This document shows positions 25,047 through 33,965 of a DNA stretch of 64,000 nt, piece by piece; within the stretch, counting starts at the first letter, position 1; the number at the start of each line of letters is the position of its first letter. The position numbers and the translations under genes are program-made. The DNA comes from Microbacterium croceum (GTDB lineage Bacteria > Actinomycetota > Actinomycetes > Actinomycetales > Microbacteriaceae). The DNA is taken from the NCBI RefSeq assembly GCF_023091245.1, contig NZ_JAHWXN010000001.1:1364001-1428000 (forward strand), in the 5' to 3' direction. Below the pieces are notes generated by a model. That model saw only the letters and a program-made list of their open reading frames with translations. It searched no databases and was not told the origin of the DNA.

Positions 25047-25981
25047 GACTGCCACCTCGCAGCCCGACGTTGGACGAGTGAGTACAGGGCCATGACCACT
25101 CCCACGATGACGATCATGCCGAGCGCGAGTGCACCGGCGAGGTTCTCCCTGCCGAGCACCGTCTCGCTCGTGAGCGCGGTGCGGATCTGCAGCGGGACGA
25201 TCTGCGAACCCTGGCTGGCGAGGGCGGCGGCCGTGGCATATGACGAGAACGCGTTCGCGAACAGCAGCAGCAGGCTGGCGAGGAACGAGGGGGCGAGCAC
25301 GGGGATGCCGATGTGGAGCCAGAAGCCGGCGCGTGTGCCGCCGAGCGTGAGATTGGCTTCGGCCCACTGCGGCTTGAGCGCGGCGAGGGCGGGCATGAAC
25401 GTGATCACCATCAGGGGGATCTGGAAGTAGATGTACGGCAGGATCAGGCCGGGCAGCTCGTACAGCCACGTGCCGTTCTCGAAGATGTTGACGCCGAAGG
25501 TGTCTTTCAGGAAGACCGTGATGATGCCCTGGATGCCGATCGTCGCGATGAAGGCGAAGGCGAGCATGACGCCGCCGAACTGGGCGAACACGCCGGCTGC
25601 AGCATCGACGCTCGCGCGGATGGCGCCATCGGGGTTCATGCCCAGCAGGGCGTAGCAGACCAGAGCGCCCACGAGGGCGCCGACGACCGCGGTGCCCAGC
25701 GAGAGACCGGCCGAGTTGGCGAAGGTGTTCAGCACCACGGGGTCGCCGAGTGCCGAGATGTTCGTCCAGGTGAAGGCACCGTCTTTCGTGAAGAAGCCGG
25801 AGCCGATCGCGAGCACGGTCGGAACCGCCAGGAACAGCACGACGTAGGCCGCGAACGGGACCAGGCCCAGCCAGGCCGGAGACGGCATGGACCGCCGGGC
25901 CCGCGCGCTGCGCGAGGACCCGGCGGTCGTGGCGGGGACGGACGCCGCGGCATCCGTCCCCGGTGCGGAGAGGGTGGTCAC
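25043..25981 (-). CDS. ABC transporter permease, PotB-like
   Basis: A 312-residue permease with a 40-residue cytoplasmic N-terminus rich in Ala, Ser and Arg, then six membrane segments. The coupling loop has the PQWAEANLTLGGTRAGFWLHI form, with the Glu and Gly kept but a sequence less typical than in its partner. GTG 25981 overlaps the receptor stop by 4 nt, giving a tightly coupled order of receptor, permease, permease, ATPase. Confidence 0.88.
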   Translation of the reverse strand: MTTLSAPGTDAAASVPATTAGSSRSARARRSMPSPAWLGLVPFAAYVVLFLAVPTVLAIGSGFFTKDGAFTWTNISALGDPVVLNTFANSAGLSLGTAVVGALVGALVCYALLGMNPDGAIRASVDAAAGVFAQFGGVMLAFAFIATIGIQGIITVFLKDTFGVNIFENGTWLYELPGLILPYIYFQIPLMVITFMPALAALKPQWAEANLTLGGTRAGFWLHIGIPVLAPSFLASLLLLFANAFSSYATAAALASQGSQIVPLQIRTALTSETVLGRENLAGALALGMIVIVGVVMALYSLVQRRAARWQS

Positions 25982-27120
25982 TGGACCGCCGCTGCCCACT
26001 TCTCGCCGAGCAGGGTTCCGGCGTTGGTGGACTGCTCCTCGGTCGGGACGACGGTCTCCTCCGGTGCCTGGGGAAGGGCGGCGGCGAGGTCGGCGTCGAT
26101 CGTTCCGGCCTCGGTCATCGCCTCCATGCGGGCCGGGCGCGCGCCGCCCTTCAGCCACAGGTTCTGCACCTCGTCGCTGTAGAGGAACTCCTGCCACAGG
26201 CGGGCAGCCGCCGGGTGCGGAGCGTCGACGTTGATGGCCTGGTTGTAGTAGCCCGCGTAACCGGTGCCGTCGAACACGACGACCTTCCAGTTCTCGTTGT
26301 CAGTCGTGTGCGAGGCGTTCAGGTAGTCCCAGTCGAAGACGACCGGGGTCTCACCGCTGGCGATCGTCGCGGTGGTGACGTCGACCTTGAGCAGGTTGCC
26401 GGCCTTCTGCAGCTTGGAGAAGAAGTCGATGCCCGGTTGGAAGTCGTCGAGCGATCCGTCGGACTGGACGGTGGCGAGGCCGACCGCGGCGAACGCGGCG
26501 CCGGCCTGGGTCGGGTCGCCGTTGATGGCGACAGCACCCTTGTAGTCGGCCGAGAGCAGATCGGAGAGCTCGGCAGGGGCGTCGAACTTCGAGGAGTCGT
26601 AGCCGATCGACATGTATCCGCCGTAGTCACCGACGAAGAGGCCGGTGGGCTCCTTGAGCGCGTCGGGGATGTCATCCCACGTCTGCACCTTGTAGGGGGC
26701 GAACGTGTCGGTGTTCTGCAGCGCGACCGTCAGACCGAGGTCGAACACGTCGGGGGCGGTGTCGAGCCCCTTGTTGGTCTCCGCCGCCTGGATCTCCTCA
26801 GCGCTGGAGACATCGGGCGAGGCCTCGTTGATCGCGATCTCGGGATACTTCTCGGCGAACAGATCGAGGACCTCGCCGTAGTTGGCCCAGTCGCGGGGGA
26901 GGGCGATGACGTTGAGGGCTCCCTCGGCCTTGGCGGCGGCCTCGAGGTCGGCGAAGGTGCCGAAGTCGGCGACCGAGGTGGCCGTCGTGGCGTCCACGTC
27001 GGTGTCGCCACCGGAGGCGGGCGCGTCGGTTGCACCGGCGCAGGAGGTGAGTGCGAGTGCGGCCGTGGTGGCCAGGGCGATACCGGCGCCGATGCGTGCG
27101 CGGCGGGTGAAGCGTGCCAT
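25978..27120 (-). CDS. ABC transporter substrate-binding lipoprotein, iron/polyamine class
   Basis: A 380-residue receptor with a twin-Arg-like basic start and a lipobox LTSC near residue 27. The mature part has the family 1/6 binding fold: LNVIALPRDWANYGEVLDLF, PDVFDLGLTVA and a hinge around VVFDWDYLNASHT. The tyrosine pair typical of ferric-ion receptors is not evident at a recognisable place, so a polyamine or organic ligand is as likely as iron. It is the first gene of the minus-strand operon. Confidence 0.86.
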   Translation of the reverse strand: MARFTRRARIGAGIALATTAALALTSCAGATDAPASGGDTDVDATTATSVADFGTFADLEAAAKAEGALNVIALPRDWANYGEVLDLFAEKYPEIAINEASPDVSSAEEIQAAETNKGLDTAPDVFDLGLTVALQNTDTFAPYKVQTWDDIPDALKEPTGLFVGDYGGYMSIGYDSSKFDAPAELSDLLSADYKGAVAINGDPTQAGAAFAAVGLATVQSDGSLDDFQPGIDFFSKLQKAGNLLKVDVTTATIASGETPVVFDWDYLNASHTTDNENWKVVVFDGTGYAGYYNQAINVDAPHPAAARLWQEFLYSDEVQNLWLKGGARPARMEAMTEAGTIDADLAAALPQAPEETVVPTEEQSTNAGTLLGEKWAAAVQ

Positions 27121-27257
27121 GAGTGTCCTCTCGGGTGACCGGCGATCGCCGGTTCGGGGTTGCGAGAGGACGCTACGGGGCGGGGGTTACCGGTCGTCGC
27201 GGATCGGGTGAACGTGCGGTGTCCGGCTGGTGGCGGGAGGGAGCGCGGCCGGCGCGA

Positions 27258-27770
27258 TCAGCCACCGACCGTGTACTTGAAGCCGAGGTGCGACCCGACG
27301 TAGCCGAGGCGCTCGTAGAAGCGGTGAGCCTCGGTGCGGGCGGCATCGGACGTGAGCTGCACCATCGCCGCACCGAGCGCCAGAGCCGCCGCCTCGCCGA
27401 CCCAGCGCATCACGGCCGACCCGATGCCGGAGGAGCGCAGGTCGCTGCGCACCCGCACGGCTTCGACGAGCAGACGCCGTGCGCCCCGTCGTGCCATGCC
27501 GGGGATCGAGGTGAGCTGCAGGGTGCCGACGATCTCGCCCTCGAGCTCGACCACCAGCAGGTCGTTCGACGGTTCGGCGAGGATATCCACGAGCGCGGCG
27601 GCATAGGCCGGCCGGTCGGCCTCGGAGGCGACGTCACCGCGGGCCGCGCTGATCGGGTCGTCGGCGAGCAGGGCGATCACGGCATCGGCATCGGCGGGCG
27701 TGGCCCTGCGCAGCAGCGCGCGGCCGGCGCGGGCGTCGAAGGCGTGGGGGAGGGGAAGCGCGTCGAGCAT
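27258..27770 (-). CDS. GNAT-family N-acetyltransferase
   Basis: A 170-residue GNAT protein. Motif A is RSSGIGSAVMRWVGEAA, followed by QLTSDAARTEAHRFYERLGYVGSH, the usual C-terminal GNAT pattern. It acetylates an amine using acetyl-CoA; the substrate is unknown. The start is ATG 27770, 6 nt after CAGACT (27782-27777), again a leaderless spacing. It is divergent from the TSUP permease. Confidence 0.88.
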   Translation of the reverse strand: MLDALPLPHAFDARAGRALLRRATPADADAVIALLADDPISAARGDVASEADRPAYAAALVDILAEPSNDLLVVELEGEIVGTLQLTSIPGMARRGARRLLVEAVRVRSDLRSSGIGSAVMRWVGEAAALALGAAMVQLTSDAARTEAHRFYERLGYVGSHLGFKYTVGG

Positions 27771-27938
27771 GGCACCAGTCTGCCAGCGTCGCAACTCAGG
27801 ACATCGGCGGCGGATCGGATCGGGCCGGGGCGCCGGTGCCGGAAAGCCGGGCATCGCGCCGAGCGGCGGACGCGGCCGTCCTGGGGTGCGGAGAGGGCGC
27901 CGTCGTTCGAGGCGCCTGTCGTCTGGCATCCTGGCGGG

Positions 27939-28769
27939 ATGGACATCGGCGCAGTGCTCGGGCTCGAGCAGCTCACCTGGGGCATGCTGCTTCTGGTGGT
28001 CCTCGCCGCGTTCGGTGCCGGCTGGATCGATGCCGTCGTCGGCGGCGGCGGGCTGCTGCAGCTGCCCGTGCTGCTCCTCATTCCGGGCATCGCGCCGGTG
28101 CAGGCGCTCGCGACGAACAAGTTCGCCTCCGTCTTCGGCACGGCCACGAGCAGCGTCACCTACTATCGGCGCGCGAAACCCGATATCCGCACGGCCCTGC
28201 CGATGGCGGCGGTCGCCCTGGTCGGCTCGTTCGGCGGAGCCGCAGTGGCAACCATCCTTCCCCCGTCGGCATTCAAGCCGATCATCGTCGTGGCGCTGCT
28301 GGCCGTCGCGCTGTTCACGGCCTTCCGTCCGCAGCTGGGTGCGGCGACGAAGCTGCGCTTCAGCGGGCACAAGCACCACATCATGGCCGGAGCCGCCGGG
28401 CTCGGGATCGGCTTCTACGACGGCATGATCGGCCCCGGCACCGGGACGTTCCTCGTCATCACGCTCGTCGCGCTGATGGGCTACGACTTCCTGCAGGCGA
28501 GCGCCAAGGCGAAGATCGTGAACTTCGCCACTAACCTCGGGGCGCTGCTGCTGTTCATCCCGCACGGGTCGGTGCTGTGGCTGCTCGGCGGCATCCTCGC
28601 GGTGGCGAACGTCGCCGGGAGCTACCTCGGCTCACGAATGGCGATCGCGCGCGGCACCACCTTCATCCGAGTGGTGTTCCTCATCGTGGTGATGGGGCTG
28701 ATCGCGAAGCTCGGTGTCGACGTGTGGAACGAGAACATCCAGCCCGCCCTCGCATCGCTCGGAACGTGA
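27939..28769 (+). CDS. TSUP-family (TauE/SafE-like) permease
   Basis: A 276-residue membrane protein with two repeated halves. The first has AGWIDAVVGGGGLLQLPVLL and the second has GIGFYDGMIGPGTGTFLVITL, the glycine-rich signatures of the TauE/SafE family that moves sulfonates, sulfite or other organic anions. About eight membrane segments are visible. The substrate cannot be inferred from neighbours. Its TGA stop is part of the stem of the terminator that follows. Confidence 0.88.
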   Translation: MDIGAVLGLEQLTWGMLLLVVLAAFGAGWIDAVVGGGGLLQLPVLLLIPGIAPVQALATNKFASVFGTATSSVTYYRRAKPDIRTALPMAAVALVGSFGGAAVATILPPSAFKPIIVVALLAVALFTAFRPQLGAATKLRFSGHKHHIMAGAAGLGIGFYDGMIGPGTGTFLVITLVALMGYDFLQASAKAKIVNFATNLGALLLFIPHGSVLWLLGGILAVANVAGSYLGSRMAIARGTTFIRVVFLIVVMGLIAKLGVDVWNENIQPALASLGT

Positions 28770-28807
28770 AGAGGCCCCGCGCTGCATGGCAGCGCGGGGC
28801 CTCTTCA
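28767..28807. terminator. Bidirectional terminator between the TSUP gene and aspS
   Basis: TGAAGAGGCCCCGCGCTGC and its exact complement form a perfect 19-bp stem around a 3-nt ATG loop. The TSUP stop codon is inside the left arm, and the convergent aspS gene ends 20 nt beyond the right arm. Confidence 0.9.
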
Positions 28808-28826
28808 CCAGAGCGAGGGGCGCGGG

Positions 28827-30608
28827 TCAGGCGCCGTCGTCCTCGGGCTCGTGATCGACGCCGGCTTCGGCGCGCTGCGCGTCGGTGATCGGCGCCGGAG
28901 CCGAGGTCAGCGGGTCGAAGCCGTTGCCGGACTTCGGGAACGCGATGACCTCGCGGATCGACTCGGTCTTGGTCAGGTGCTGCAGCACGCGGTCCATGCC
29001 GAGCGCGATCCCGCCGTGCGGCGGGGCGCCGAACTTGAACGCATCCAGCAGGAAGCCGAACTGCTCGTCGGCCTGCTCGTCGCTGATGCCCATGACCTCG
29101 AAGACGCGCTTCTGCACGTCTTCGCGGTGGATGCGGATCGACCCGCCGCCCAGCTCCGAGCCGTTGCACACGATGTCGTACGCGTAGGCGAGGGCCGAGC
29201 CGGGGTCGGTGTCGAACGTGTCCTGGAACTCGGGCTTCGGCCCGGTGAACGCGTGGTGCACGGCCGTCCAGGCACCGGCGCCGACCGCGACGTCTCCGGA
29301 TGCCACGGCGTCAGCAGCCGGCTCGAACATGGGGGCGTCGACGACCCAGGTGAACGCGAACTCGTCCGGGTTCAGGTACCCGAGGCGGCGACCGATCTCG
29401 ACGCGTGCGGCGCCGAGGAGCGCACGGCTCTCCTTGGTGGCGCCGGCGGCGAAGAACACGCAGTCGCCCGCGCTCGCTCCGACGAACTCCGCGAGTCCGG
29501 CCTGTTCGGCCTCGGACAGGTTCTTCGCGGCCGGGCCGCCGAGCGAGCCGTCCTCGTTGAACAGGACGTAGGCGAGACCGCGGGCACCACGCTGCTTCGC
29601 CCAGTCCTGCCAGGCGTCGAGCTGCTTGCGCGGCTGGCTCGCGCCGCCGGGCATCACGACGGCACCGACGTACTCGGCCTGGAAGACGCGGAACGGCGTG
29701 TCCTGGAAGTACTCGGTCGCCTCGACGAGCTCGAGTCCGAAGCGCAGGTCGGGCTTGTCGGAGCCGTACTTGGCCATCGCGTCGGCGTAGGTCATGCGCG
29801 GCAGCGGCAGCGCGACCTCGACGCCGATGGTCGCCCACATCGCCTGGATGAGCGACTCCATCAGCGTGATGACGTCTTCCTGGTCGACGAAGCTCATCTC
29901 GATGTCGAGCTGCGTGAACTCCGGCTGCCGGTCGGCGCGGAAGTCCTCGTCGCGGTAGCAGCGTGCGATCTGGAAGTACTTCTCGACGCCGCCGACCATG
30001 AGCAGCTGCTTGAACAGCTGCGGCGACTGCGGCAGGGCGTACCAGCTGCCGGGGCTCAGACGAGCGGGCACCAGGAAGTCGCGGGCGCCCTCCGGAGTGG
30101 AGCGCGTGAGCGTCGGCGTCTCGACCTCGGTGAAGTCCTCGGCGTGCAGCACGTCGCGGATCGCCTTGTAGACGTTCGAGCGCAGACGCAGAGCGGATGC
30201 CGGTGCCGGACGGCGCAGGTCGAGGTAGCGGTACTTGAGACGGGCCTCCTCGCCGACGGTCTCGCTGTCGGCCAGTGCCGTCGAGACCTGGAAGGGGAGC
30301 GGGGCGGACTCGTTGAGCACCTCGACGTCGGCGGCGATCAGCTCGATCTCGCCCGTCGGCAGGTTCGGGTTCGCGTTGCCCTCAGGGCGCTGCGAGACGA
30401 CGCCGGTGACCTGGAGCACGAACTCGTTGCGCAGCGGGTGGGCGATCTCCTCGTCGCGGATGACGACCTGGGCGATGCCCGAGGCGTCCCGCAGATCGAT
30501 GAAGGCGACTCCTCCGTGGTCACGACGGCGATCGACCCAACCCGCGAGGGTGACGGTCTGACCGATGTGCTCGGCTCGCAGTGAGCCTGCCGAGTGGGTG
30601 CGAAGCAC
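28827..30608 (-). CDS. aspS: Aspartyl-tRNA synthetase
   Basis: AspRS of the bacterial class IIb type, 593 residues. It has an N-terminal OB-fold anticodon-binding domain ([23 protein letters not shown]), class II motif 2 ([18 protein letters not shown]), a bacterial GAD insertion and motif 3 ([11 protein letters not shown]). An actinobacterial acidic tail ends EPEDDGA. GTG 30608 has an AAGGA site 7 nt upstream, and TAGACT (30653-30648) is a likely -10. Actinobacteria that lack an asparaginyl-tRNA synthetase often use a non-discriminating AspRS; discrimination cannot be judged here. Confidence 0.96.
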   Translation of the reverse strand: MLRTHSAGSLRAEHIGQTVTLAGWVDRRRDHGGVAFIDLRDASGIAQVVIRDEEIAHPLRNEFVLQVTGVVSQRPEGNANPNLPTGEIELIAADVEVLNESAPLPFQVSTALADSETVGEEARLKYRYLDLRRPAPASALRLRSNVYKAIRDVLHAEDFTEVETPTLTRSTPEGARDFLVPARLSPGSWYALPQSPQLFKQLLMVGGVEKYFQIARCYRDEDFRADRQPEFTQLDIEMSFVDQEDVITLMESLIQAMWATIGVEVALPLPRMTYADAMAKYGSDKPDLRFGLELVEATEYFQDTPFRVFQAEYVGAVVMPGGASQPRKQLDAWQDWAKQRGARGLAYVLFNEDGSLGGPAAKNLSEAEQAGLAEFVGASAGDCVFFAAGATKESRALLGAARVEIGRRLGYLNPDEFAFTWVVDAPMFEPAADAVASGDVAVGAGAWTAVHHAFTGPKPEFQDTFDTDPGSALAYAYDIVCNGSELGGGSIRIHREDVQKRVFEVMGISDEQADEQFGFLLDAFKFGAPPHGGIALGMDRVLQHLTKTESIREVIAFPKSGNGFDPLTSAPAPITDAQRAEAGVDHEPEDDGA

Positions 30609-30707
30609 GGAGAATTCCTTCTGATCTGCGAAAGGGTGAACCCGCCCAGTCTACGTGGGCGGTCGGGTCCTCTCCGGCGGGTTCCCCGCGTCGCCACCGA
30701 TCGTCAG

Positions 30708-30713
30708 TATGAT
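30708..30713 (+). promoter_or_regulatory. -10 box upstream of the small membrane protein gene
   Basis: TATGAT at 30708-30713 would start transcription about 30 nt upstream of the GTG at 30751, which also has an AAAGGGTG ribosome site. The -35 is not clear. Confidence 0.4.
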
Positions 30714-30750
30714 CGGCCACGACACAGCTATCACACAGAAAGGGTGCACC

Positions 30751-31125
30751 GTGGACACCAACGGCATCAACGATCTCTATGCGACGATCTTCTCGGGAAC
30801 CACCGGTCTGATCGCACTCGCCTTCTACGTCCTGGTCGCCATCGGCCTGTGGAAGGTGTTCTCCAAGGCGGGTTATCCGGGCATCCTCGCGATCATCCCG
30901 ATCGTGAACATCGTCATCCTGGTGCGCATCGCCGGCATGTCCGGATGGCTCGCTCTGCTCTACATCATCCCGATCGTCAACGTCGTGTTCGGCATCATCG
31001 TGGCCATCAAGCTCGGTGAGCGCTTCGGCAAGGGCGGACTGTTCTCCTTCTTCCTGCTCTTCGTCTTCCCCTACATCGGCTACTTGATCCTCGGGTTCGG
31101 AGACTCCCGCTACAGCAAGGCCTGA
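30751..31125 (+). CDS. Small membrane protein (DUF5684-like)
   Basis: A 124-residue protein with four hydrophobic stretches. It carries IPIVNIVILVRIAGMSGWL and a second IPIVNVVFGIIVAI copy, then FPYIGYLILGFGDSRY, the pattern of the DUF5684 family often linked to signal-peptidase-associated or S26-type membrane proteins. Its function is unknown. GTG 30751 is chosen from the AGAAAGGGTG site. The phosphatase gene follows 1 nt after its stop, so the two may be cotranscribed. Confidence 0.75.
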   Translation: MDTNGINDLYATIFSGTTGLIALAFYVLVAIGLWKVFSKAGYPGILAIIPIVNIVILVRIAGMSGWLALLYIIPIVNVVFGIIVAIKLGERFGKGGLFSFFLLFVFPYIGYLILGFGDSRYSKA

Positions 31126-31126
31126 C

Positions 31127-31756
31127 GTGCCGGCGACGCGACTGCACCTCGTCCGCCACGGCGAGGTGCACAATCCCGCACGTGTGCTCTACGGGAGGCT
31201 GCCCGATTACCACCTGAGCACCGCGGGACGTCGCATGGCGCAGGCGGCCGCCGATCATGTGGCATCGCTGGATCGGTCGGTCGTCGCCCTCTACTCCTCG
31301 CCCCTGGAGCGCGCGCAGGAGTCGGCTGAGCCCTTCGCGGAGCGGTTCGACCTGGTACCCGAGATCGACATCCGCATCATCGAGCCGACCAACGTGTTCG
31401 AGGGGACGCAGATGCGTCGCTCGCTCCTGAACCCGTTGAACTGGTGGCACCTGAGGCAGCCCTCGCTGCCGAGCTGGGGTGAGCCGTACACCTCGATCGC
31501 GGAGCGGATGCTAGGCGCCATGGGCGAGGCCTGGCGGACAGCCGACGGCGGCGACGTCGTGATGGTGTCGCACCAGGCGCCGATCTGGATCACGCACCTC
31601 CGCGTCGCGGGTCTGCCGTTGCGGCACGACCCGCGCACGCGGCGCTGCGCGCTGTCGAGCGTCACCTCGTTCGAACTCGTCGGCGACGTGTGGCGCGAGG
31701 TCGCCTATGCGGAACCGGCGACGACCGAGGGCGCCGTGGACGTCGGAGCCGTCTGA
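31127..31756 (+). CDS. Histidine phosphatase-family protein
   Basis: A 209-residue phosphoglycerate-mutase-like phosphatase. The catalytic RHG lies at residues 10-12 (LHLVRHGEVHNP), the second Arg in SSPLERAQES, and the proton-donor His region is MVSHQAPI. These enzymes form a phosphohistidine intermediate. The substrate is unknown. GTG 31127 starts 1 nt after the membrane protein's stop and has no separate promoter, so it is probably the second gene of that unit. Confidence 0.88.
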   Translation: MPATRLHLVRHGEVHNPARVLYGRLPDYHLSTAGRRMAQAAADHVASLDRSVVALYSSPLERAQESAEPFAERFDLVPEIDIRIIEPTNVFEGTQMRRSLLNPLNWWHLRQPSLPSWGEPYTSIAERMLGAMGEAWRTADGGDVVMVSHQAPIWITHLRVAGLPLRHDPRTRRCALSSVTSFELVGDVWREVAYAEPATTEGAVDVGAV

Positions 31757-31789
31757 CGCGTGACCGTTGTGGCCGCGAGTGGCCGCCAG

Positions 31790-31862
31790 TTCTGCGGCCT
31801 CGCGCCTCTTTCGCGGCCCGATACCCACACAGAGGCCGCAGAAGGTGCGGGAGGCCGCAGAA
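31790..31862. repeat. Convergent-gene repeat with inverted GAGGCCGCAGAA arms
   Basis: TTCTGCGGCCTC at 31790-31801 is complementary to two copies of GAGGCCGCAGAA at 31832-31843 and 31851-31862, the copies spaced 19 bp apart. Either can close a 12-bp stem. It lies between the stops of the phosphatase (31756) and the oxidoreductase (31875). The core resembles the 36-bp repeat at 12.75 kb. Confidence 0.7.
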
Positions 31863-31874
31863 GAGGACGCCGGG

Positions 31875-32780
31875 TCAGTGCTCCGCGGCCAGCAATGACT
31901 GGATGATGCCGACGGCGGCGAGCTGTCCGGCCGTGGCCGCCACCATCACGGCAGCCATGGGCCCGGGCAGGGCCGCGCGATGCGCGAGATCTCCGGCCGC
32001 GAAGACGCCGGCCGCCGAGGTGCGGCCGAAGTCGTCGATCTCGATCGCGCCGGACGCCAGCAGGCGCAGGTCCAGCTGTGCCGCGAAGGGGGCGCGTTGA
32101 CGCATCGTTCCCGAGGCGACGAAGACGCCGGCGACGGTGTGCGCTGCGTCGGAGGTGCGCACCACGACACCGCCACCATCGGCCGAGACCGCCACGACCG
32201 CGGAGCCACTCACTCGGGCGCCCTGTGCCTCGAGGGAGGCGGCCTCTTCAGCCGTGAAGGTCTCGGCGACGGGCACCACCGTGATCTCACCCACGATGCG
32301 GCCGAGCAGGCCGACCAGGTGGGCGGCACGGTCAGCGCCGCCGAGGATCGCGATCGGTCTCCCTGCGTGCTCGTGACCATCGCAGAACGGGCAGGCGAAG
32401 GCACGCGTCCCCCACAGGGCTGACAGTCCCTCGACGTCGGGGAGGTCGTCGATCACTCCGGTCGCGAGGATGATGTGGCGTCCCGATGCCGTCGAGCCGT
32501 CGCTGAGCGTCACGGTGAAGTCGCCCTCGGCGCCGGACACGCTCTCCGCGCGGATGTCCCGGATCTCGACGTCGTCGTAGGCGCCGAGCTGCGCGCGGGC
32601 GGTCGCGCGGAACTCGGCGGGCGGGGTGCCGTCGTTGCCGATCACGTTGTGCATGTGCAGCACCGTGCCGTTGCGGTACTCACCCGAGTCGAGGAGCAGG
32701 GTCGAGCGATGCATCCGCCCCAGGGTGAGTGCGGCCTGGAGGCCTGCGGGGCCGGCGCCGATCACGATCGCGTCATACAT
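31875..32780 (-). CDS. Thioredoxin reductase-like FAD/NAD(P) oxidoreductase
   Basis: A 301-residue protein of the TrxR family, with FAD site VIGAGPAGLQAAL near the start, an NAD(P) site IAILGGADRA and the closing FAD motif GVFAAGDLA. The redox pair is CPFC at residues 130-133, replacing the usual CATC, as in TrxR-like proteins without a clear thioredoxin partner. ATG 32780 is used because the Rossmann motif follows at once and a purine-rich site lies upstream. Divergent from a MerR regulator across a palindrome; the regulator is likely to control it. Confidence 0.87.
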   Translation of the reverse strand: MYDAIVIGAGPAGLQAALTLGRMHRSTLLLDSGEYRNGTVLHMHNVIGNDGTPPAEFRATARAQLGAYDDVEIRDIRAESVSGAEGDFTVTLSDGSTASGRHIILATGVIDDLPDVEGLSALWGTRAFACPFCDGHEHAGRPIAILGGADRAAHLVGLLGRIVGEITVVPVAETFTAEEAASLEAQGARVSGSAVVAVSADGGGVVVRTSDAAHTVAGVFVASGTMRQRAPFAAQLDLRLLASGAIEIDDFGRTSAAGVFAAGDLAHRAALPGPMAAVMVAATAGQLAAVGIIQSLLAAEH

Positions 32781-32819
32781 GGGAGGGTCCTTCCGCCGTT
32801 CGGTGTTGCGTTCTCGGAC

Positions 32820-32850
32820 AGTCTGTGACTTCATGTCAACATGAAGTCAA
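32820..32850 (-). promoter_or_regulatory. MerR-type operator/promoter of the TrxR-like gene
   Basis: GACTTCATG (32827-32835) and CATGAAGTC (32840-32848) are perfectly complementary around TCAA. On the minus strand TTGACT (32850-32845) and CAGACT (32825-32820) sit 19 nt apart with the palindrome in the spacer, the overlong spacing typical of MerR-activated promoters. The regulator's own ATG (32841) is inside the palindrome. Confidence 0.7.
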
Positions 32851-33245
32851 GTCCCGAGAGTCCGTGGTCCGTCGGCGAGGTCGCGGCCCGCTTCGACCTG
32901 CCCACCAACGTGCTCCGGCACTGGGAGACCGTCGGTCTGCTGCGGCCGGCGCGAGACTCCGCCGGCCGCCGTCGCTACGGCGAGGACGAGGTCGTGCGCA
33001 TCGCGGTGATCCAGCGCAGCAAGGCGGCGGGGATGACTCTGGAGCAGATCGGCGTGCTGCTCGACGACGGCAGTGCGGGCCGCCACCACGTGCTGCAGGA
33101 GCACCTCGACGACCTCGACAGGCGGATGGAGGAGATGCGCCGCTCGCGCGAGATGACCGAGCACGCGATGCGCTGCCGGTCGCACGACATCGCCACCTGT
33201 CCCCGGTTCCGCGCGGGCGTCGCCGACGTGCTGGCGGGCTTCTGA
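32841..33245 (+). CDS. MerR-family regulator with C-terminal cysteines
   Basis: A 134-residue MerR protein: SVGEVAARFDLPTNVLRHWETVGLL, the RRRYGEDEVVRIAVIQ wing, then a coiled-coil dimerisation helix. The C-terminus has Cys 112 and Cys 120 in CRSHDIATCPRF, a possible redox or metal-sensing pair. It is divergent from a thioredoxin reductase-like gene, so sensing of thiol or electrophile stress is a fair inference. No ribosome site precedes the ATG, which lies within the operator, so the gene may be leaderless and autorepressed. Confidence 0.88.
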   Translation: MKSSPESPWSVGEVAARFDLPTNVLRHWETVGLLRPARDSAGRRRYGEDEVVRIAVIQRSKAAGMTLEQIGVLLDDGSAGRHHVLQEHLDDLDRRMEEMRRSREMTEHAMRCRSHDIATCPRFRAGVADVLAGF

Positions 33246-33298
33246 GGGGGGCACTGCGTCCGGCCCACGCATAGGAACCCGCGCGTAAACTGAGAATC

Positions 33299-33949
33299 GT
33301 GCCACTTGCCCCGACGGTCATTCCGCCCCGCAGCGGCCGCTCCTCCCGCACCGTGCGCTCACGCCGTGCGATCGGAGCCGCGCTCGCCGCGGTTTTGGCG
33401 ATCGGTCTGAGCGCCTGCGCTCCCGATCCGGTGAGCGAATCGTTCCTGAGCGGCGAGAACACCGGCTACGTGGCCGCCGACGGCGCGATCGTCGAGATCC
33501 CCGTCGCCGAACGCGGCGAGGCCGTCGATTTCGGCGGCGTCACAGAAGACGGTGAACCCTTCGACAGCGCCGACCTCGCCGGCCAGGTCACGGTCGTCAA
33601 CTTCTGGTACGCCGGCTGCGCCCCGTGCCGGGTGGAGGCCGCCGACCTCGAGAGCGTCTGGCAGGACTTCGCCGACCAGGGCGTGTCGTTCGTCGGCATC
33701 AACACGCGCGACCAGGCCGACACGGCGAAGGCCTTCTCGGACGAGTTCGGTGTCACCTACCCGAGCCTCATCGACGTCGACACGGCCGAGGCGAAGGTCG
33801 CGTTCGCGGAGGCCGTCCCGATCGCGGCGACGCCGACCACCCTCGTGCTCGACAAGCAGGGCCGAGTGGCCGCGCGCATCATCGGGCCGATCGAGGGGAC
33901 CTCGATCCTCTCCACGCTCGTCAAGGACGCGCTCGCGGAGACCTCGTGA
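33299..33949 (+). CDS. TlpA/ResA-like thiol-disulfide lipoprotein
   Basis: A 216-residue lipoprotein with a lipobox LSAC at about residues 37-40 and a thioredoxin fold outside the membrane: VTVVNFWYAGCAPC with cysteines 107 and 110, and ATPTTLVLDKQG as the cis-Pro region. ResA-type proteins keep apocytochrome c cysteines reduced before haem attachment. It begins the System II operon with ccdA, resB and ccsB. TAAACT (33286-33291) is 7 nt before GTG 33299 and no ribosome site is present, so it is likely leaderless. Confidence 0.9.
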   Translation: MPLAPTVIPPRSGRSSRTVRSRRAIGAALAAVLAIGLSACAPDPVSESFLSGENTGYVAADGAIVEIPVAERGEAVDFGGVTEDGEPFDSADLAGQVTVVNFWYAGCAPCRVEAADLESVWQDFADQGVSFVGINTRDQADTAKAFSDEFGVTYPSLIDVDTAEAKVAFAEAVPIAATPTTLVLDKQGRVAARIIGPIEGTSILSTLVKDALAETS

Positions 33950-33965
33950 TCCGCGTGGGAGCGTT

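Noticed and set aside
33552..33965. Upstream extension of ccdA through tlpA
   Set aside because: The frame is open, but that part is Ser/Arg-rich shadow sequence; a GGGAG site and the CcdA start at 33966 mark the real gene.
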